From Candidatus Acinetobacter avistercoris (GTDB lineage: Bacteria > Pseudomonadota > Gammaproteobacteria > Pseudomonadales > Moraxellaceae): a stretch of 64,000 bases of DNA. Where the stretch lies: NCBI GenBank assembly GCA_018883945.1, contig JAHLFF010000111.1, forward strand, positions 1-64,000, in the 5' to 3' direction. Positions 38,344 through 47,574 of the stretch are shown piece after piece (position 1 is the first letter of the stretch; each line of letters opens with the position of its first letter). A program made the position numbers and the translations under genes. The notes below the pieces were generated by a model. It searched no databases and was not told where the DNA came from. It saw only the letters and a list, made by a program, of their open reading frames with translations.

Positions 38344-39000
38344 ATGAGTAATGTGATTAAGGATTTAAGTGAACTACGTTTAACCTATGAAAAAGGTGAG
38401 TTACATGAAGGTCAAGTTCAACGCAATCCGCACGAGCAATTTTTAAATTGGTTTAACCACGCTTTAGAAATTAAATTACTTGAACCTTATGCCATGTCAT
38501 TGGCAACGGCAAATGCCCAAGGGCGGCCGCACGTTCGGACCGTATTGCTTCGTGGTGCAACTGAATCTGGCTATGATTTTTATACCAATTATGACAGTCA
38601 AAAAGGATTAGATCTTGCTTCTAATCCTTTTGCTGAGCTGTTGTTTTATTGGCCCGAGTTGGAGCGTCAGATTCGTATCAGTGGGAAAGTTGAGAAAATC
38701 TCTGTTGATGAATCGACAGACTATTATCATAAACGTCCACGTGAGAGCCAAATTGCGGCACATATCAGTACGCCTCAAAGCGGCGTGATTGAGAGCCGTG
38801 AGTTGCTCCAGTCTCGGTTTAAAGCATTACATGACTCCATCGCGGAAAAGACAGATTTGGCTAAACCTGAATTTTGGGGTGGTTATCGTTTGATTCCAGA
38901 TCATTATGAATTCTGGCAAGGCCGTCCAAGTCGTTTGCATGACCGTTTGAGTTATGAACAAGTAAATACCGAGTGGCAACTCACACGTCTGATGCCATAA
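38344..39000 (+). CDS. pdxH: Pyridoxamine 5'-phosphate oxidase
   Basis: PdxH makes pyridoxal 5'-phosphate with FMN. The 218-residue protein shows LRLTYEKGELHEGQVQRNPHEQF, the FMN segment GRPHVRTVLLRGATESGYDFYTNYDSQKG (about 56-84) and the C-terminal FWQGRPSRLHDRLSYE. The ATG at 38344 is preferred over a TTG at 38326 by family alignment. Its stop codon abuts the recJ start. Confidence 0.95.
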   Translation: MSNVIKDLSELRLTYEKGELHEGQVQRNPHEQFLNWFNHALEIKLLEPYAMSLATANAQGRPHVRTVLLRGATESGYDFYTNYDSQKGLDLASNPFAELLFYWPELERQIRISGKVEKISVDESTDYYHKRPRESQIAAHISTPQSGVIESRELLQSRFKALHDSIAEKTDLAKPEFWGGYRLIPDHYEFWQGRPSRLHDRLSYEQVNTEWQLTRLMP

Positions 39001-40704
39001 ATGTCACCTATTCTTATTCGTGAACGGCCACTGTTAACTGATCCTGAAAATTTTCAGGGTTTATCGCCTTTATTTGCAAAAATATTGGCGCGCCGTGGTG
39101 TCGAATCGGCACAACAACTCGAATTAAAACTTAAACATTTACTCGTACCCAAAATGAAAGGTCTAGATCAAGCAATTGCCATGATTGATGTTGCGATTGA
39201 TCAACAACAAAAAATCGTCATTGTGGGGGATTATGATGCCGATGGTGCAACCAGTACGGCATTGATGATTTTAGCTTTACGAGAAATGGGTGCAAATGTT
39301 GAATATTTAGTCCCTGATCGTTTTAAATATGGTTATGGTTTAACGCCTGCAATTGCAGATTTGGTTTTTGTGACCTATACCCCCGATCTTTTGATCACGG
39401 TTGATAATGGTATTTCCAGTCATGCAGGGGTTGAACAAGCTCAAGCACATGGCATGCAAGTGATTATCACAGATCATCATTTGACGACCAAAGAAACACC
39501 AAAAGCAGAAGCGGTGGTCAATCCCAATCAGTTGGGCTGTGATTTCCCGAGTAAGGCTTTGGCTGGGGTCGGAGTTGCATTTTATGTATTGGCAAATTTA
39601 AGCAGTCAGCGTGCGAAACAGCAAAAATCGACTGCAAAAATGACCCAGTATTTAGATTTAGTCGCACTGGGCACCTATGCTGATGTTGCGAGTTTAGATT
39701 ATAACAATCGCATTTTGGTTGACTCAGGTGTGAAGCGAATTCAGAGTGGACAATGTCGCGCTGGTATTCTTGCTTTGTTGGATATTGCTGGACGTGATCC
39801 TGCACAAATCAAAGCACAAGATTTAGGTTTTGTTATCGGTCCTCGTATTAATGCAGCAGGCCGTATGGAAACCATGGACATTGGTATCGAATGTCTATTG
39901 GCAGAGACTCTTGAAACAGCTTATCCACTTGCACAGCAGCTGAATGATTTGAATTTAGAACGACGCCATGTCGAAGCGGAAATGAAACAAGATGCTTTAT
40001 CCGCGATGGAAAATTTAAATATTGATCAAGAAAATATGCCATCGGCGCTGATCATGTTTGAAGAGCATTGGCATCAAGGCGTTATTGGTATTGTAGCTGG
40101 GCGATTAAAAGAACAATTTCATCGACCAAGTATTGTTTTTGCTGCGGATAAAGACGGCATACATATTAAAGGCTCTGCACGTTCCATAGATGGGATTCAT
40201 ATCCGAGACTGTATCGAAAAAGTCGCTGAGCAGCATCCGCATTTGGTTAGTTTTTTTGGGGGTCATGCAGCAGCAGCTGGACTCACGATTAAGCGTGAAC
40301 ACTTTGAAGAATTTAAACAGGTATTTGAACAGCTGATTGATCAAACAGATGATGAAATTTTTCAAGTTTCTTTGTCTACAGATGGTGAACTCAGTCCTGA
40401 AGACTTTCAAGTGAGCACAGTTCAGCAAATTGAACAATTGGGGCCATGGGGACAAAAATTTCCACAGCCTATTTTTCAAGGTCAATTTAAAGTCGTGGAA
40501 CATCGTTGGCTTAAGGACGTCCATTTAAAGTTAAAACTTGCATTGGATAACGGACAAATCGTTGAGGCCATTGCATTTAATGCCTTGGATAAATTTGACT
40601 ATGATTCTACGCAAAGCCATGTCAATTTAGTCTATGAACTCGATAAAAATGAGTTTAGAGGTCACTTGAGTGTGCAATTGCGAGTACTTTACTTGGCTCA
40701 TTAA
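39001..40704 (+). CDS. recJ: Single-strand-specific 5'-3' exonuclease RecJ
   Basis: RecJ degrades 5' single strands in RecF recombination and mismatch repair. The 567-residue protein has the DHH-family motifs VGDYDADGATSTAL (about residues 74-87), TVDNGISSHAG, ITDHHLTTKE and the DHHA1 motif GSARSIDGIHIRDCI...FGGHAAAAGLTI. It begins at the base after the pdxH stop, so the two are translationally coupled. Confidence 0.96.
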   Translation: MSPILIRERPLLTDPENFQGLSPLFAKILARRGVESAQQLELKLKHLLVPKMKGLDQAIAMIDVAIDQQQKIVIVGDYDADGATSTALMILALREMGANVEYLVPDRFKYGYGLTPAIADLVFVTYTPDLLITVDNGISSHAGVEQAQAHGMQVIITDHHLTTKETPKAEAVVNPNQLGCDFPSKALAGVGVAFYVLANLSSQRAKQQKSTAKMTQYLDLVALGTYADVASLDYNNRILVDSGVKRIQSGQCRAGILALLDIAGRDPAQIKAQDLGFVIGPRINAAGRMETMDIGIECLLAETLETAYPLAQQLNDLNLERRHVEAEMKQDALSAMENLNIDQENMPSALIMFEEHWHQGVIGIVAGRLKEQFHRPSIVFAADKDGIHIKGSARSIDGIHIRDCIEKVAEQHPHLVSFFGGHAAAAGLTIKREHFEEFKQVFEQLIDQTDDEIFQVSLSTDGELSPEDFQVSTVQQIEQLGPWGQKFPQPIFQGQFKVVEHRWLKDVHLKLKLALDNGQIVEAIAFNALDKFDYDSTQSHVNLVYELDKNEFRGHLSVQLRVLYLAH

Positions 40705-40731
40705 AAAACCGCTCTAGAGAGCGGTTTTTTA
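40703..40731. terminator. Bidirectional terminator between recJ and porin
   Basis: AAAAAACCGCTC and GAGCGGTTTTTT with a TAGA-type loop; A and T runs on both sides serve the convergent genes. Confidence 0.88.
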
Positions 40732-40750
40732 TATTTATTTTCTAATGAAA

Positions 40751-41509
40751 TTAGAAACGGTATCCGCCACGAACGCCAAACACATTCCCAGCATCTGCAA
40801 AATTAATTGAACCTTCTAAACTAATTTGTTGAGTAAAGAATTTTTTTGCATTAATACTGAAAACATCATTGTCGCCAACAGAATCTTGATCAGAATAACC
40901 TAGACCAACACTAAAAGTCTTATCTAGATATAAATCTGCTTTTAGAGCATAGGCATCTATGTCGCCAAAACTTGTACTTGCTTCGAAGTTTGTATCATAT
41001 GAACCGATTTGAGTCACATATTTAGCACGTAATGTTGGATCGATATCATCACCATAATCATTATCGTAACCTGCTAATCCTACAGCCACCAAAAGACCTG
41101 GTGCTGGTAAGTAACCTAATTCTGCATTGTAGACTGTGGTATCAAAATCTTTAAAACCATCAACACCTTGTTGAACTTGACCAACACCAGCACTTACATA
41201 AAAGTCTGAATTTGGTACAAAGTATTCAATACCAACACCAAAAGTTGTAGTGTCTGAAATATCATAATCAGTATACGAAATTTCAGCATTTACATTGCTT
41301 GCACGATCCAAAAATGCAGCTTCATTGAGAGGTGAGTTTTTTACTTGAACTGGATTGAAATAATATTTTCCATCAATTGCAAAGCCAGTAGAGGTATCGC
41401 CATTATCAGGATCAATTAAACTTACTGTTCCGCCAACTTCAGCTTGATAAGCGTGAGCTGTGCCTAGACTAGCAATAAGTGCTGTTGCAAGTGTGATTTT
41501 CTTAAACAT
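40751..41509 (-). CDS. Putative porin, copy 1 of a tandem pair
   Basis: The 252-residue protein has a signal peptide (MFKKITLATALIASLGTAHA) and a beta-barrel pattern ending in GVRGGYRF with a C-terminal phenylalanine. It shares long stretches with the next gene: YYFNPVQV-NSPL-EAAFLDRASNV, EYFVPNSDFYVS and LGYLPAPGLL-A-GL-GYDNDY, so the two are paralogues. The family is known in Acinetobacter as putative porin; substrate unknown. Together they probably arose by tandem duplication. Confidence 0.8.
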   Translation of the reverse strand: MFKKITLATALIASLGTAHAYQAEVGGTVSLIDPDNGDTSTGFAIDGKYYFNPVQVKNSPLNEAAFLDRASNVNAEISYTDYDISDTTTFGVGIEYFVPNSDFYVSAGVGQVQQGVDGFKDFDTTVYNAELGYLPAPGLLVAVGLAGYDNDYGDDIDPTLRAKYVTQIGSYDTNFEASTSFGDIDAYALKADLYLDKTFSVGLGYSDQDSVGDNDVFSINAKKFFTQQISLEGSINFADAGNVFGVRGGYRF

Positions 41510-41624
41510 TATGAAGGGCTCTCTTTGTTATTAAATTATGACACTATTGTTACAGTTCGAAATCATTGTATAAAAATATAACATTCAATCACAAGACAAA
41601 AACTTACAAAATATAAGAGGATGC

Positions 41625-41653
41625 AAAAAAAGCCCTTCCGGAGAAGGGCTTTT
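41625..41653 (-). terminator. Terminator after porin copy 2
   Basis: AAAAGCCCTTC-TCCG-GAAGGGCTTTTTTT on the minus strand. Confidence 0.9.
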
Positions 41654-41686
41654 AAAATATAAATTTATTAAATGTTTATAGATCGA

Positions 41687-42475
41687 TTAGAAGCGATATT
41701 TTGCTGCAACACCAAATGAATTGTAGTCATTATTAGCTTGTTCACCAAAACCAACACGGCCTTCTAAACTTACTTGTTGATTAATGAATTTACGTGCAGT
41801 GATACCCACTTCAGAACGATCAGAGATATCGTTATTGTAGTAGTCAGCACCAACGCTTAAAGTTTTATCGATGTAGTAGTCAGCAGCTAGATTGAACTCA
41901 TCTAGATCACCAAATGCTGCACCAGCTTCAAGGTTAATGTCTTTACCATTGCTTAAAGTTGTTACATATTTAGCACGGATCGTTGGATCTACACCATCAT
42001 CATAATCATTGTCGTAGCCTTTAAGACCCGCTGCAATTAATAGACCAGGCGCTGGAAGATAACCCACTTCAGCATTATAATATGTTGTATCGAAATCAAA
42101 CTTGCGACCTAGAAAATCGAAGCGCTCTTGTTCATTTTGGCTGATACCACCAGATACATAGAAATCAGAGTTAGGTACGAAGTATTCAACAGCAGCACCA
42201 TAGCTAGTATCATCTAATTCGCCACGATCAGCATAATTAATATGAGCACTTACATTACTTGCACGATCAAGGAACGCCGCTTCAGCAAGTGGTGAATTAC
42301 GTACTTGAACTGGATTGAAGTAGTATTTACCATTTACGCCAAACTCGCTACCTGAGCTACCATTGTCTGGATCAACATAACCAGCAGAAGCACCTACTTC
42401 AGCTTGATAGGCATTTGCAGTTCCTGTTACAGCTAAAGCTGAAAGTAATGCAGAAGCGATTGCTAATTTTTTCAT
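41687..42475 (-). CDS. Putative porin, copy 2 of a tandem pair
   Basis: The 262-residue paralogue of the preceding gene has the signal peptide MKKLAIASALLSALAVTGTANA, the DPDNGSSGSEFGVNGKYYF block and an F-terminal barrel strand (SFGVAAKYRF). The ATG at 42475 follows a strong GAGGGGAAG; the longer frame to 42511 has no signal-peptide logic. Because a terminator and a separate leader lie between the copies, each is probably transcribed on its own. Confidence 0.8.
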   Translation of the reverse strand: MKKLAIASALLSALAVTGTANAYQAEVGASAGYVDPDNGSSGSEFGVNGKYYFNPVQVRNSPLAEAAFLDRASNVSAHINYADRGELDDTSYGAAVEYFVPNSDFYVSGGISQNEQERFDFLGRKFDFDTTYYNAEVGYLPAPGLLIAAGLKGYDNDYDDGVDPTIRAKYVTTLSNGKDINLEAGAAFGDLDEFNLAADYYIDKTLSVGADYYNNDISDRSEVGITARKFINQQVSLEGRVGFGEQANNDYNSFGVAAKYRF

Positions 42476-43019
42476 GGATACTTCCCCTCGTAGATTAAAA
42501 TTCGAATACATTTTTTGTTACATATTTAAGTCTAGAGAATTTTTAGAATGCGTCAATCAAAGGGTTGTAATTGGAATGTAAGTTAAGTAATTTGATGTTA
42601 TTTATTTTGCATAAACCATTAATAAATAAAAATAAATATTTAATGTTTTGTTTTATTAAAACTGTGTGGAAAGTGTGTATTTTTGAATAAGTGATTAAAA
42701 TTAATCCAATTTTGTAACTTTTAAATGTATCTTACATCAAAAAAAAGATGTCTTGCTTGTATTTTTAAGCAGTAAATTCTTATCAATAGTTGTGAATGGT
42801 GCAGATAAAATCATCAGATCAAACATATTAAAAATAGATTAGTGTCAGTTATGAACGCGTGAATTAACATGGCTCTTTAAATTCTTCCAGTAAAGAGCCA
42901 AATAAGTCAATTCAAATGGGGGAGTTCAAACGCTTAACTTCGGGGTGATTCGAGTCACTGAGGAGTGTGATATAATTTCACCCTTCAGAATATATCTAAT
43001 TTGGTTGAGAGTAATTCGC
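42476..43019. other. Intergenic region between divergent porin and prfB
   Basis: The 544-base AT-rich gap holds promoters for both directions. GGCTCTTTA (42871-42879) and TAAAGAGCC (42891-42899) form a perfect nine-base-pair hairpin of unknown role, without a T-run. TATAAT at 42971-42976 is the probable -10 of prfB, 44 bases before its GTG. Nothing else is recognised. Confidence 0.6.
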
Positions 43020-44115
43020 GTGGAAATTAATCCTTATCTAATCCAATTAAAAGACTTAAGCGAACGTGGTCAAACACTACGGGGGTATCTTTGACTACGA
43101 TCTCAAGAAAGAGCGTTTAGAAGAGGTTTTGCGTGAGTTAGAAGATCCTACGATTTGGAATGACCAAAGTCGTGCTCAAGCGATGGCCAAAGAAAAAGGC
43201 GAGCTTGAAAATGTTTTGAATGTATTGGAAGGCTTAACCAGTCAACTTGATGATGCACAAGCATTACTTGATTTGGCAGTTGAAGCGGACGACGAAAGTC
43301 TTTTAGAAGATGTTCAATCTGAACTAACGGCTGCAGAAGAAGAGTTAGCAAAACTTGAATTCCGTCGTATGTTTAGTAATCCAATGGATCCGAATCCTTG
43401 TTATGTTGAAATCCAATCAGGTTCGGGTGGTACCGAAGCGCAAGACTGGGCTTCGATGTTGCTACGTATGTATTTACGTTGGATTGAGCGTCATGGGTTT
43501 AAAGCGGAACTTATGGAAGAGTCTGGTGGTGATGTCGCAGGGATCAAGTCTGCAACGATCCGTGTTGAAGGTGAGTATGCTTATGGCTGGTTACGTACTG
43601 AATCAGGTGTACACCGTTTAGTTCGTAAATCACCATTTGACTCAGGTAACCGTCGCCATACTTCATTTTCTGCCGTATTCGTTTCGCCAGAAGTGGACGA
43701 TAATATTGAAATTGATATTAATCCAGCAGATGTGCGTACAGATACTTATCGTGCATCTGGTGCGGGTGGTCAGCACATTAACAAAACCGACTCTGCAGTA
43801 CGTTTAACGCATGCGCCAACAGGTATTGTGGTGGCTTGTCAGAACCAACGTTCTCAACATGCAAACCGTGATCATGCATGGAAACAGTTACGTGCAAAGT
43901 TGTATGAACGTGAAATGCAAATTCGTAATGATGCTGCACAAGCGCTCGAAGACACCAAGTCTGATATTGGTTGGGGCAGTCAAATTCGTTCTTATGTTTT
44001 AGATGACTCGCGTATTAAAGATTTGCGTACCAGTGTTGAAAGTTCCAATACCGGCGCAGTATTGGACGGTGATTTAGATAAATTTATTGAAGCGAGCTTG
44101 AAACAAGGTCTTTAA
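43020..44115 (+). CDS. prfB: Peptide chain release factor 2, programmed +1 frameshift
   Basis: RF2 ends translation at UGA and UAA. The short first frame starts at GTG 43020 and reads to an in-frame TGA at codon 25 (43092-43094). Translation then shifts +1 after CTT (43089-43091) and continues at 43093 with [12 protein letters not shown] to 44115, giving 365 residues, as in E. coli. The signal is CGG-GGG-TAT-CTT-TGA-C, with a G-run acting as internal SD. The GGQ loop [20 protein letters not shown] (about residues 246-265) and the PST-type anticodon loop region are present. Read without the shift, the gene would appear to start at 43066. Confidence 0.96.
43080..43095 (+). promoter_or_regulatory. 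Programmed +1 frameshift site of prfB
   Basis: CGGGGGTATCTTTGAC contains the G-run, the slippery CTT and the TGA stop followed by C, the context that makes the autoregulatory shift respond to RF2 level. Confidence 0.95.
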
Positions 44116-44226
44116 TTCATTGGGTCTTTAATGAGTCAAGCTTTTAACGAAGCAGACTTTTAATGATTCAGCTTTGTAAGCAGCAAAAAACGTTGAATTA
44201 AACGGTTATCATCCAAATATTTGATT

Positions 44227-44250
44227 AGCAGAGCTTAGGCTCTGCTTTTT
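44227..44250 (+). terminator. Terminator after prfB
   Basis: AGCAGAGC-TTAG-GCTCTGCTTTTT. Confidence 0.88.
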
Positions 44251-44362
44251 AATATGCGACTAAAAGTGCTCATTACTACAAACGTAAAACAGATCAATGT
44301 TAAACTAGGTCAGATATGCAATGTCGATGAAACTCTAGATTTGTTAAATATCGTATAATTTC

Positions 44363-44392
44363 GATATTAATATCTAAAAAAATCGATATAAT
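44363..44392 (+). promoter_or_regulatory. Promoter and probable operator of the ArsR-OYE pair
   Basis: GATATTAATATC (44363-44374) is a perfect 12-bp palindrome. TATAAT at 44387-44392 is a good -10, so the palindrome lies in the -35/spacer zone, fitting repression by the ArsR protein encoded directly downstream. Confidence 0.45.
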
Positions 44393-44433
44393 AATTTTAG
44401 TACAGTGCCTTAGATGTACTCGAGTGAAAGAAT

Positions 44434-44736
44434 ATGGATTCAGAAGCGATTTATAAAGCCCTTGCTAACCCGATTAGACGACAGATTTTAAACTGTCTCA
44501 AAGATCCTGAACAATTTATCCCACAAGATGAATGTGTTTATGATTTTAGTCGTGGTGTCTGCGCGGGACATATTGAAAAAATTGCCGATATTTCACAATC
44601 GACTATGTCGAATCACCTGTCTGTATTACAACAAGCAGGTTTGGTTCAAGTGACTAAATATGGTCAATGGTCATATTTCTCTCGAAATGAAGCACTGATT
44701 CAAGATTTTTTACTGCATATTCAACAATCACTCTAA
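44434..44736 (+). CDS. ArsR-family transcriptional regulator
   Basis: The 100-residue winged-helix protein has YKALANPIRRQILNCLKD at the start and the recognition helix ADISQSTMSNHLSVLQQAGLV (about residues 52-72). Three cysteines (C21, C34, C43) could serve metal or electrophile sensing, but the classical CVC motif of ArsR is absent. It is 32 bases upstream of an Old Yellow Enzyme gene, so it likely represses that gene and itself. Confidence 0.87.
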   Translation: MDSEAIYKALANPIRRQILNCLKDPEQFIPQDECVYDFSRGVCAGHIEKIADISQSTMSNHLSVLQQAGLVQVTKYGQWSYFSRNEALIQDFLLHIQQSL

Positions 44737-44768
44737 CAAAATAACATTAGGGTGGTGAGGAACATTTA

Positions 44769-45848
44769 ATGACTGACTTGAGCACTCCCATTCATTTTGG
44801 TGAATTGAAATTAAAAAACCCTGTCGTGATGGCACCTTTAACGCGTAGCCGTGCAACGGATGAACGTGTTCCAACAGCAATGATGGCAGAATACTATGCA
44901 CAGCGTGCAAGTGCAGGGTTGATCATTTCTGAAGCCACAGTTATTTCTGAAGAAGCCAATGGTTATTTAAATACACCAGGGCTATTCACTGATGCACAAG
45001 TTGATGGTTGGAAACGAGTAACGGATGCTGTACATGATAAAGGTGGCTTGATCGTTGCTCAATTATGGCATGTTGGTCGTGTTTCAGATCCTGAATTATT
45101 AAATGGTGAAACGCCTGTTTCTGCTAGCAATGTCAAACAAGCAGGGCAGGTTAGTTTACTTCGTCCGAAGCGTGATTATGTTGAGCCACGTCCATTAGAA
45201 ATTGCTGAAATTCACGCCATAACAGAACAATTCAAACAAGCTGCAATCAAAGCAAAAGCGGCATGTTTTGATGGTGTAGAACTGCATGCAGCAAATGGTT
45301 ATTTGATTGACCAATTTTTACAGACCAAAACCAATAAACGCCAAGACATTTATGGTGGCTCGGTTGAAAATCGTGCGCGTTTCTTGTTAGAAGTGATGGA
45401 TGTTTTAATCGAAGTCTGGGGCGCAGGTCGTGTCGGTATTCATCTTGCACCACGTGGTGATGAGCACGACATGGGCGATGAGGATCCACGTGAAACTTTT
45501 GGATACGTGCTTGAAGAACTGGGTAAACGTCAAATTGCCTTCTTCTTTACCCGTGAATATTTGGCTGACGACAGTATCAGTTTAGAGCTTAAAGCTCGCT
45601 CGCAGTCGGTACCATATATTGCTAATATGCGTTTGAGCCGTGATGATGCGCTTGAACTTCTAAGCTCAGGTAAGGCAGAGGCTGTTTCATTTGGTAAAGA
45701 CTATATTGCAAATCCAGATTTGTATGAGCGTTTAGTACAAGATGCGCCTCTCAATGAATTGAAGTTTGAAAATATGATCGGAACCGACGTCGCTGAAGGC
45801 TATATAGATTATCCGTTTTTATCAGAGACTTTAGCGCATGCTGAATAA
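44769..45848 (+). CDS. Alkene reductase (Old Yellow Enzyme, NemA-like)
   Basis: The 359-residue FMN protein reduces activated C=C bonds such as N-ethylmaleimide, using NADPH. Visible are the flavin-binding KNPVVMAPLTRSRA, AEYYAQRASAGLIISEA, the substrate-binding pair in ELHAANGYLIDQFLQ (His and Asn, about residues 175-189), YGGSVENRARFLLEV and the FGKDYIANPDL segment. The end EGYIDYPFL resembles E. coli NemA. Neighbouring regulation by an ArsR-type protein suggests control by reactive electrophiles (inference). Confidence 0.9.
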   Translation: MTDLSTPIHFGELKLKNPVVMAPLTRSRATDERVPTAMMAEYYAQRASAGLIISEATVISEEANGYLNTPGLFTDAQVDGWKRVTDAVHDKGGLIVAQLWHVGRVSDPELLNGETPVSASNVKQAGQVSLLRPKRDYVEPRPLEIAEIHAITEQFKQAAIKAKAACFDGVELHAANGYLIDQFLQTKTNKRQDIYGGSVENRARFLLEVMDVLIEVWGAGRVGIHLAPRGDEHDMGDEDPRETFGYVLEELGKRQIAFFFTREYLADDSISLELKARSQSVPYIANMRLSRDDALELLSSGKAEAVSFGKDYIANPDLYERLVQDAPLNELKFENMIGTDVAEGYIDYPFLSETLAHAE

Positions 45849-45892
45849 TCTCTAATATAAGATTCTAATATAAGAGTCTAATTTGAGAGAAG

Positions 45893-45927
45893 ACAGCGCA
45901 TGAATAGTTAAGTGATTCATGCGCTGT
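45893..45927 (+). repeat. 13-bp perfect inverted repeat after the OYE gene
   Basis: ACAGCGCATGAAT and ATTCATGCGCTGT pair around a nine-base loop. No T-run follows, so it may be a stabiliser or a weak terminator of the OYE gene. Confidence 0.7.
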
Positions 45928-45943
45928 GATATATTCAATATTT

Positions 45944-45985
45944 ATATTTCGAGATTCATATTTCGAGATTCATATTTCGAGATTC
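45944..45985 (+). repeat. 14-bp tandem repeat, three perfect copies
   Basis: ATATTTCGAGATTC is repeated three times exactly. The array ends eight bases before the waaA ribosome-binding site, so copy number could alter the leader of waaA. Confidence 0.95.
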
Positions 45986-46004
45986 TTTTTTTGAGGTCAC
46001 TTTT

Positions 46005-47285
46005 TTGACAACTCCATTTTGGTATAACGCAGCCTTGGCAATTCTTAAGCCCGTTTATCAATGGCGTATAAAAAAACGTGCCGAAAATGAACAACAATAT
46101 CAGCAAGAATGTCTTGAACGATTTGGGCCTTTTCAGCCAGCTAAAAACCAAGATGTTTTGTGGTTTCATGTGGTTTCTGTCGGTGAAACCAATGCAGCAC
46201 AACCTTTAATTGAGCATTATTTAAAATTGGGTCATCCCATTTTAGTGACCAATACCACCAAAACGGGTCAGGCTCGTGCTAAGTCATTATTTTTAAAAGC
46301 GCCATATGAAGCGCTCTTCCAAGCCGTCTATTTACCTGCAGACCAAAAGCATTTAGTTCAAGATTTTTTCCAAAAGTATCAGCCGAAGATGTTGGTTTTG
46401 GTTGAAACTGAATTGTGGCCGAACTTGATTGATCAAGCTCAATTAGCCAACGTCCCGACCATCTTAGTTAATGCACGACTTTCTGAAAAATCGGCAAAAG
46501 GTTATGCCAAAGTGCCGAGCTTAACCCAGCCGATGTTACGGGGTTTAAATCAGCTTTTGGCACAAGATCAGGCTTCATTAGAGAGATTCCAGCAGTTGGG
46601 TACGCCAAAGAATCAAAGTGAAGTGGTGGGTAGTATTAAATTTGATATTCATGCGCCGCAAAACTTCATCGATCAAGCAGAACGATTAAAAGTAGAATGG
46701 AAATTAACCCATCGTAAAATGATTACTTTAGCCAGTACTCATGCACCTGAAGAGCAACTGCTGTTAGAGGCATTAAGGACTCAATTAGACGCTGATTCTG
46801 AGTTGTTGTTAATTGTGGTTCCTCGTCATCCCGAACGATTTGATGAGGTTTATCGCGCAGCACAAAACTTGAATTTAACTACGCATCGTCGGAGTTTAAA
46901 TGAAGCCATTCAAACAGATACCCAAGTATATTTGGCTGACAGCATGGGCGAAATGTGGCTATGGTATGGTTTGAGTCAAGCTTGTTTTGTTGGTGGATCT
47001 TTAAATGTACCGGGTGGCGGTCATAATATATTGGAACCGATTGTATTGAAGGTCCCGACAGTATTGGGTCCAAATTATTTTAATTTCCAAACGATTGTCG
47101 ATGAATTTGTGAAAGAGGATGCCGTTGCTGTGGGTCATGACGCATCACATATTGCAGCGATGTTGATAGATTTTATTGAAAATCAATCTTTAGCGGAACA
47201 GATGACTGAGAATGCGACTGCAATTATGAAAAAAAACGCAGGGTCTTTAAAAAAACACATCGCTATTTTAGATCAATATTTATAA
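46005..47285 (+). CDS. waaA: 3-deoxy-D-manno-octulosonic acid (Kdo) transferase
   Basis: WaaA adds Kdo to lipid IVA. The 426-residue membrane-anchored glycosyltransferase has a hydrophobic N-terminus (FWYNAALAILKPVYQW), VLWFHVVSVGETNAAQPLIE, LVETELWPNLI, ASTHAPEEQLLLEAL and the donor-binding FVGGSLNVPGGGHNILEP (about residues 326-343). Translation starts at TTG, with GAGG eight bases before; no ATG in frame near the start fits the family. Linked lpx/waa genes are elsewhere except lpxC. Confidence 0.93.
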   Translation: MTTPFWYNAALAILKPVYQWRIKKRAENEQQYQQECLERFGPFQPAKNQDVLWFHVVSVGETNAAQPLIEHYLKLGHPILVTNTTKTGQARAKSLFLKAPYEALFQAVYLPADQKHLVQDFFQKYQPKMLVLVETELWPNLIDQAQLANVPTILVNARLSEKSAKGYAKVPSLTQPMLRGLNQLLAQDQASLERFQQLGTPKNQSEVVGSIKFDIHAPQNFIDQAERLKVEWKLTHRKMITLASTHAPEEQLLLEALRTQLDADSELLLIVVPRHPERFDEVYRAAQNLNLTTHRRSLNEAIQTDTQVYLADSMGEMWLWYGLSQACFVGGSLNVPGGGHNILEPIVLKVPTVLGPNYFNFQTIVDEFVKEDAVAVGHDASHIAAMLIDFIENQSLAEQMTENATAIMKKNAGSLKKHIAILDQYL

Positions 47286-47574
47286 TGTTTAATATGGAAT
47301 TCTTGCTTCAATATGGATTGAAGGTGAATCCTTATTTTGTATCAGCCAGATTTACTTTTTTATAACCTAATTTCGATCAACTTAATTTGATTAACTCAAT
47401 GTAATCGATGAAACAGGCCAACCGCTTTTTTACTTTGATGCTCAGTTTTATAAAACTGAAAACTTTATAGCGCATATAGTTTTATTACACAGAAAATTGA
47501 TTATAGAGAGAAATGGGCGACAACCTCATTAGCAATCACGTATCCTTATACTGCATTTTTTTATTTTAGATCTT

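Larger units (their letters stand above)
44116..44433. other. Intergenic region between prfB and the ArsR gene
   Basis: Holds the prfB terminator and, near the ArsR start, a GATATTAATATC palindrome and a TATAAT -10. About 110 bases directly after prfB have no visible feature. Confidence 0.65.
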
